In this document: one piece after another, positions 34,045 to 36,687 of the stretch
Numbering within the stretch: position 1 is the first letter of the stretch
How the letters are laid out: the number at the start of each line of letters is the position of its first letter
Assembly: GCA_009780435.1 (NCBI GenBank)
Contig: WRAB01000021.1
Coordinates: 1 to 36,687 of the forward strand
Length of the DNA stretch: 36,687 nucleotides
Reading direction: 5' to 3'
Source of the DNA: Oscillospiraceae bacterium
Lineage (GTDB): Bacteria; Bacillota; Clostridia; Oscillospirales; Oscillospiraceae
The notes under the pieces: generated by a model
Databases searched by the model: none
What the model saw: the letters and a program-made list of their open reading frames with translations, nothing else
Told to the model about the DNA's origin: nothing
Made by a program: the position numbers and the translations under genes

Positions 34045-34073
34045 ACTGTACCAAATTTTTTGCACTCTGTCAA
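34045..34073 (-). promoter_or_regulatory. Promoter of the preQ1 leader and queT-queF
   Basis: On the minus strand, TTGACA (34073-34068), a 17-bp spacer, and TACAGT (34050-34045). The transcript would start about 8 nt before the aptamer. Confidence 0.75.
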
Positions 34074-34205
34074 TAACCTAGAGAGCGGTATGGTTGATTC
34101 TTATGGGCTTTTTTGGTATGCTAACTGCAGGACATGAAGTTGTCATGTTGCCCCGCTTTTGGCAACGTGGTCCGGCGAGTTTATAATTTGTACGTAGGGA
34201 AGAGC

Positions 34206-34319
34206 AAAACACCCGGCTCTGCGGAGCCACCCTCTTTACAAAAGAGGGCAAAGACGAAGGATGACGCAACCCCTACCCTCTTTCGTAAGAGGGTGCAGCT
34301 CGCAGGCGGCGGGTGTTTT
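34206..34319. repeat. 114-bp palindromic element, copy B
   Basis: It has the same length, ends (AAAACACCC...GGGTGTTTT) and paired CCCTCTTT...AAAGAGGG hairpins as the element at 24917-25030. The arms are exchanged: here GGCTCTGCGGAGCC is on the left and GCTCGCAGGCGGC on the right. The central GACGAAGGATG keeps the same strand as in copy A. It lies 45 bp upstream of an AT-rich orphan gene, like copy A. Confidence 0.75.
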
Positions 34320-34363
34320 GCACTGTGGTCGTGAGCGAGAAAATTTATATTTGTGGTGCTGAC

Positions 34364-34807
34364 ATGATAAAGTTTTTTAGGTTATTCCTGCAGAAAAAAT
34401 GGTGGAATTTATTGCTGCTTGGACTCATGAATAATGTTATTTTTGTACTTATTTTTTCTCTTGCCTTTTTTTATATTTTACCAGCTACAATGCGCCTCAT
34501 GCCTATAATACTCCTGTTAATTTTTCCTTTCGCCCTATTGGTCTGGGGTTTAAGCAACATATCTTTGTCAAGATTTTTCTTTTCTACGCTTCTCTTTATT
34601 GCTACATTTATACTTGGATTTCCACTCTTTACGCCTTTCTATGAGCGCCTGTATCCAGACGGGATTTATGGGTCAGGCTCCTCACTTGCATCTTTTCTCT
34701 TCCTTTTTTTGTACATAGCGATGAGTTTTATTGCATGGATTACCGCACTAATCCTTACTCTAAAAGCCAGAAAACGAAACGATATCCCCAAAGATACGGG
34801 CAATTAA
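34364..34807 (+). CDS. Small hydrophobic membrane protein, AT-rich orphan
   Basis: About 147 residues with four predicted membrane helices (NNVIFVLIFSLAFFYILPATM, LMPIILLLIFPFALLVWGL, FFFSTLLFIATFILGFPLF, ASFLFLFLYIAMSFIAWITALILTL). The start MIKFFRLFLQKKWW and the KARKRNDIPK end are basic, giving inside termini. No family recognised. The gene is much more AT-rich than proC downstream. ATG 34364 has only a poor ribosome site (GGTG); the frame is open further upstream, but that part is the palindromic repeat. It may be a transferred accessory gene. Function unknown. Confidence 0.55.
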   Translation: MIKFFRLFLQKKWWNLLLLGLMNNVIFVLIFSLAFFYILPATMRLMPIILLLIFPFALLVWGLSNISLSRFFFSTLLFIATFILGFPLFTPFYERLYPDGIYGSGSSLASFLFLFLYIAMSFIAWITALILTLKARKRNDIPKDTGN

Positions 34808-34915
34808 TCACTCAACCTGCCCACAGCGCAGATCCCCCTTTCCTGTGAAAAAAGGCTTTTCTTTTTCAACCCAATGCGCTACAATAGAGCAAATCCTACA
34901 ACGGGGTGCTCACAC

Positions 34916-35749
34916 ATGAACAAAACAATCGCCTTCATCGGGACAGGCGCCATGGGTGGCGCTATGATCCGGGCCGCTTGCCGTAGTATCGACCCGGCGC
35001 AGATTATCCTGACCGATTATCTCCAAGAAAAAGCCGAGGCCCTGGCCGCAGAGTTAGGTTGCCGCACGGCCCCGTCCAATCCCGCCGCCGTGGAGGCGGC
35101 TGATTACGTGTTCCTCTGTGTCAAGCCCCAGGGCGCCGCCGCCGTTATCCAGGAGATCGCCCCTGTGTTGCGGGACAGTCTGGCGGATGACCGCCCGAAA
35201 CTCCTCTGCTCGATCCTGGCGGGGGTCACCACCGAGGCGATCCGAGAGATCATGGGCAGTCCTGCCTATCCCGTGGTGCGGATCGTCGCCAATACTCCAG
35301 CCCTGGTGGGGAACGGGCTTATGATTTACGCCTGCGACGCATCCGTCGCCCATGGGGATGTTGCGGATTTGGAAACCATCCTATCCTGTTGCGGCGTAGT
35401 CACCCAGCTGGAGGAACGGCTGGTGGATCAGGCCACCGCTGTAGCCGCCTGCTCCCCCGCCTTTGTGTACATGTTTATCGAGGCCCTGTCCGACGGCGGG
35501 GTCTTGACCGGGCTGGATCGAACCCGCGCCCAAACGTTCGCCGCCCAGGCCGTCTACGGGGCCGCCGCCATGGTCCTGGAGACGGATTTCCACCCGGGGG
35601 CGCTGAAAGATATGGTCACCTCCCCCGGCGGCTCCACCATCGCCGGCGTGGCAGCACTGGAGGAGGCGGGCTTCCGCCAGGCGGTCATATCCGCTGTGGC
35701 GGCGTCTTATGCGCGCAATGTCCAGTTGGGGGAGGTTGGCAAGGGCTGA
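34916..35749 (+). CDS. proC: Pyrroline-5-carboxylate reductase
   Basis: 277 residues. The enzyme reduces 1-pyrroline-5-carboxylate to proline with NAD(P)H, the last step of proline synthesis. The Rossmann motif AFIGTGAMGGAMI is at the N-terminus. The family signatures include VKPQ (FLCVKPQ), the VRIVANTPALVGNGL segment, and the C-terminal LKDMVTSPGGSTIAGVAALEEAGFR substrate-binding helix region. ATG 34916 is taken as the start, with GGGGTG upstream. An ATG 14 codons earlier lies in the probable promoter (TACAAT at 34880). It stands alone, without proA or proB. Downstream is a tandem palindromic repeat. Confidence 0.96.
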   Translation: MNKTIAFIGTGAMGGAMIRAACRSIDPAQIILTDYLQEKAEALAAELGCRTAPSNPAAVEAADYVFLCVKPQGAAAVIQEIAPVLRDSLADDRPKLLCSILAGVTTEAIREIMGSPAYPVVRIVANTPALVGNGLMIYACDASVAHGDVADLETILSCCGVVTQLEERLVDQATAVAACSPAFVYMFIEALSDGGVLTGLDRTRAQTFAAQAVYGAAAMVLETDFHPGALKDMVTSPGGSTIAGVAALEEAGFRQAVISAVAASYARNVQLGEVGKG

Positions 35750-35809
35750 CTGAGGATTGTCTTGCGGCATGTGTGCGTATCCAACTGCGCTGATACACTG
35801 TTTGCGCCG

Positions 35810-35967
35810 TAGGGGCGCACAGTGTGCGCCCCGTCAACCGCTGCCGCAACAAACCATATGCGGTATGTTTCCAACGTCCGGGCGCACAGTGTGCGCCCGT
35901 CAACCGCTACCGTACAAACCATATGCGGTATGCTTCCAACGTCCGGGCGCACAGTGTGCGCCCCTAC
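35810..35967. repeat. Tandem 65-67-bp repeats with perfect palindromes
   Basis: GGGCGCACAGTGTGCGCCC occurs three times (35813, 35880, 35945). The spacers share CAACCGCTnCCG, CAAACCATATGCGGTATG and TTCCAACGTCC. Two full units plus a terminal palindrome are present. The array is closed by inverted GTAGGGG / CCCCTAC ends. It is non-coding, and the spacers are near-identical, so it is not a CRISPR array. The rest of the 35750-36076 gap shows no gene. Confidence 0.8.
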
Positions 35968-36076
35968 AAGGGCAGAAAAGGAACTGTCACAAGGTGAATT
36001 GCCGCCCTGCGGCAAGAGAAGGCCCCCTGGGGGGCGAAGTGCCGGAGGAGTGCTCTGATTTCATCGGGAAAAACTC

Positions 36077-36105
36077 TTGACAGGGACGGTTTTCCCTAGT
36101 ATAAT
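36077..36105 (+). promoter_or_regulatory. Promoter of tRNA-Asp
   Basis: Perfect TTGACA (36077-36082), a 17-bp spacer and perfect TATAAT (36100-36105), 12 bp before the tRNA: a consensus stable-RNA promoter. Confidence 0.92.
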
Positions 36106-36117
36106 AACACGGCATAT

Positions 36118-36194
36118 GGCCCAGTAGTTCAGTTGGTTAGAACGCCAGCCTGTCACGCTGGAGGTCGACGGTTCGAGCCCGTTCTGGGTCGCCA
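36118..36194 (+). tRNA. tRNA-Asp (GTC)
   Basis: The 77-nt cloverleaf includes an encoded CCA. The acceptor stem is GGCCCAG/CTGGGTC (one G-U), the anticodon loop CTGTCAC gives GTC, the T-loop is GTTCGAGCC, and the discriminator base is G, as expected for Asp. Confidence 0.97.
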
Positions 36195-36208
36195 CTTCAA
36201 ACAAACGT

Positions 36209-36248
36209 CCATTTGCGGGGGATTCCCCTCCGCAAATGGTTCGTTTTT
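36209..36248 (+). terminator. Terminator-like hairpin between the two tRNAs
   Basis: CCATTTGCGG and CCGCAAATGG form a 10-bp stem, extended inside by GGGGA-TTC-CCCT pairing, and followed by TTCGTTTTT. It would end or attenuate the tRNA-Asp transcript. No separate promoter was seen for the next tRNA, so some read-through is likely. Confidence 0.75.
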
Positions 36249-36255
36249 GTACCCT

Positions 36256-36331
<76 letters not shown>

Positions 36332-36333
36332 AA

Positions 36334-36370
36334 AAGCCCCCAACATATCGACGTTGGGGGCTTGCATTTT
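36334..36370 (+). terminator. Terminator after tRNA-Thr
   Basis: AAGCCCCCAAC and GTTGGGGGCTT form a perfect 11-bp stem around 8 nt, followed by GCATTTT. It ends the tRNA unit. Confidence 0.8.
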
Positions 36371-36480
36371 CTGAAAAAAGCGTTTTACAAATCTTTTGAA
36401 GATTTAGCCCAAAGCCTCCTTTTGCAACTGACGCCCCAAGAGCGAAGCGATTGGCTCGGCGGAAGGGGTGCCTGTGGTAT

Positions 36481-36565
36481 AAAGGAGGTGGCAGAGCGAG
36501 GCTCTGACGGAGGATTATCTCTGCGTCGCAGGTCAAGAGCAGTCCTCAGTCAGCTTCGCTGACGG
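36481..36565. repeat. Compound hairpin repeat element, copy D
   Basis: The sequence AAAGGAGGTGGCAG...GGAGGATTATCTCTGCG...CGCAGGTCAAG...GTCAGCTTCGCTGAC matches the reverse complement of the element at 27582-27710, with substitutions that keep the hairpins paired. It is non-coding. The 36371-36480 stretch before it holds no supported gene. Confidence 0.7.
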
Positions 36566-36625
36566 CTATATCACTATACAATGTACAACATCAAAATTAA
36601 CCTTAAAAACAAGGGCTAACCTACA

Positions 36626-36671
36626 ACGCAACGCCATCTAAAAATTAGCTTTTTTAGATGGCGTTTTGCGT
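36626..36671. terminator. Long hairpin at the window end
   Basis: ACGCCATCTAAAAA and TTTTTAGATGGCGT form a 14-bp perfect stem, extended by outer ACGCA/TGCGT with a small bulge. The A/T-rich inner stem lets it act in either direction. It probably ends a gene lying beyond the window. Confidence 0.65.
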
Positions 36672-36687
36672 GGTGAATTTTGTGCCA

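Noticed and set aside
35810-35967. Possible CRISPR array
   Set aside because: Only three repeats, spacers nearly identical to one another, and no cas genes. It is a tandem REP-like array.

Overview
The window looks like a chromosomal segment of an anaerobic, probably gut-associated Clostridia (an Oscillospiraceae- or Christensenellales-like Firmicute). The evidence is strong AGGAGG-type ribosome sites, sigma-A promoters (TTGACA-17-TATAAT type), a DUF6062-family gene, a SpoIIQ-like M23 protein, NiCo and preQ1 riboswitches, and many palindromic intergenic repeats of the kind scattered through such genomes. Most genes are moderately GC-rich. Three accessory stretches (about 25.0-25.4 kb, 28.7-31.9 kb and 34.3-34.8 kb) are visibly AT-rich. 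This placement is inferred from gene content only.

Layout. 1-1805 (minus): a secreted beta-helix/InlB-B-repeat surface protein, broken by a perfect 80-bp tandem duplication. 2063-7122 (minus): a radical SAM/SPASM enzyme translationally coupled to a lipoprotein-like membrane protein, a zinc-ribbon/TM/leucine-rich-repeat protein, and a histidine-kinase-like protein whose phosphoacceptor His is replaced by Ser. 7518-8516 (plus): gapA with its terminator. 8697-21337 (minus): a nine-gene catabolic operon, transcribed in the order solute-binding protein, two ABC permeases, GH95 fucosidase, GH112 phosphorylase, GH29 fucosidase, N-acetylhexosamine kinase (nahK), galE, ROK-like kinase. A GntR/LacI-type regulator (21644-22720) diverges from it. 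22786-23706 (minus): a cation-diffusion-facilitator exporter under a NiCo riboswitch. 24020-27551 (plus): a DUF6062 protein, an orphan gene and thrS. 27768-28634: a CMP-kinase-like protein with a ParB-like C-terminus. 28682-31735 (minus): a reverse transcriptase-nitrilase fusion resembling antiphage DRT type 1/UG-group proteins. 31989-33887 (minus): an M23 peptidase, then queF and queT under a preQ1-I riboswitch. 34364-35749 (plus): a small membrane protein and proC. 36118-36331: tRNA-Asp and tRNA-Thr.

How the genes fit together. The large operon reads as a route for fucosylated type-1 host glycans (lacto-N-biose or galacto-N-biose units). The ABC system imports the oligosaccharide. The two fucosidases have no signal peptides, so they would trim it in the cytoplasm. 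GH112 would phosphorolyse Gal-beta-1,3-HexNAc, NahK would phosphorylate the released HexNAc, and GalE would interconvert UDP-sugars. The uridylyltransferase normally needed is not in the window. The queF-queT pair joins preQ1 synthesis and uptake under one preQ1-sensing leader. The CDF exporter is controlled by a metal-sensing leader whose last aptamer segment is also one arm of a terminator.

The best candidates for unusual biology are the RT-nitrilase gene with its structured leader, the coupled radical SAM/lipoprotein pair, the CMP-kinase/ParB-like fusion, the Ser-for-His kinase-like protein, and two 114-bp palindromic elements whose arms are swapped around a core kept in one orientation, each just upstream of an AT-rich orphan gene.
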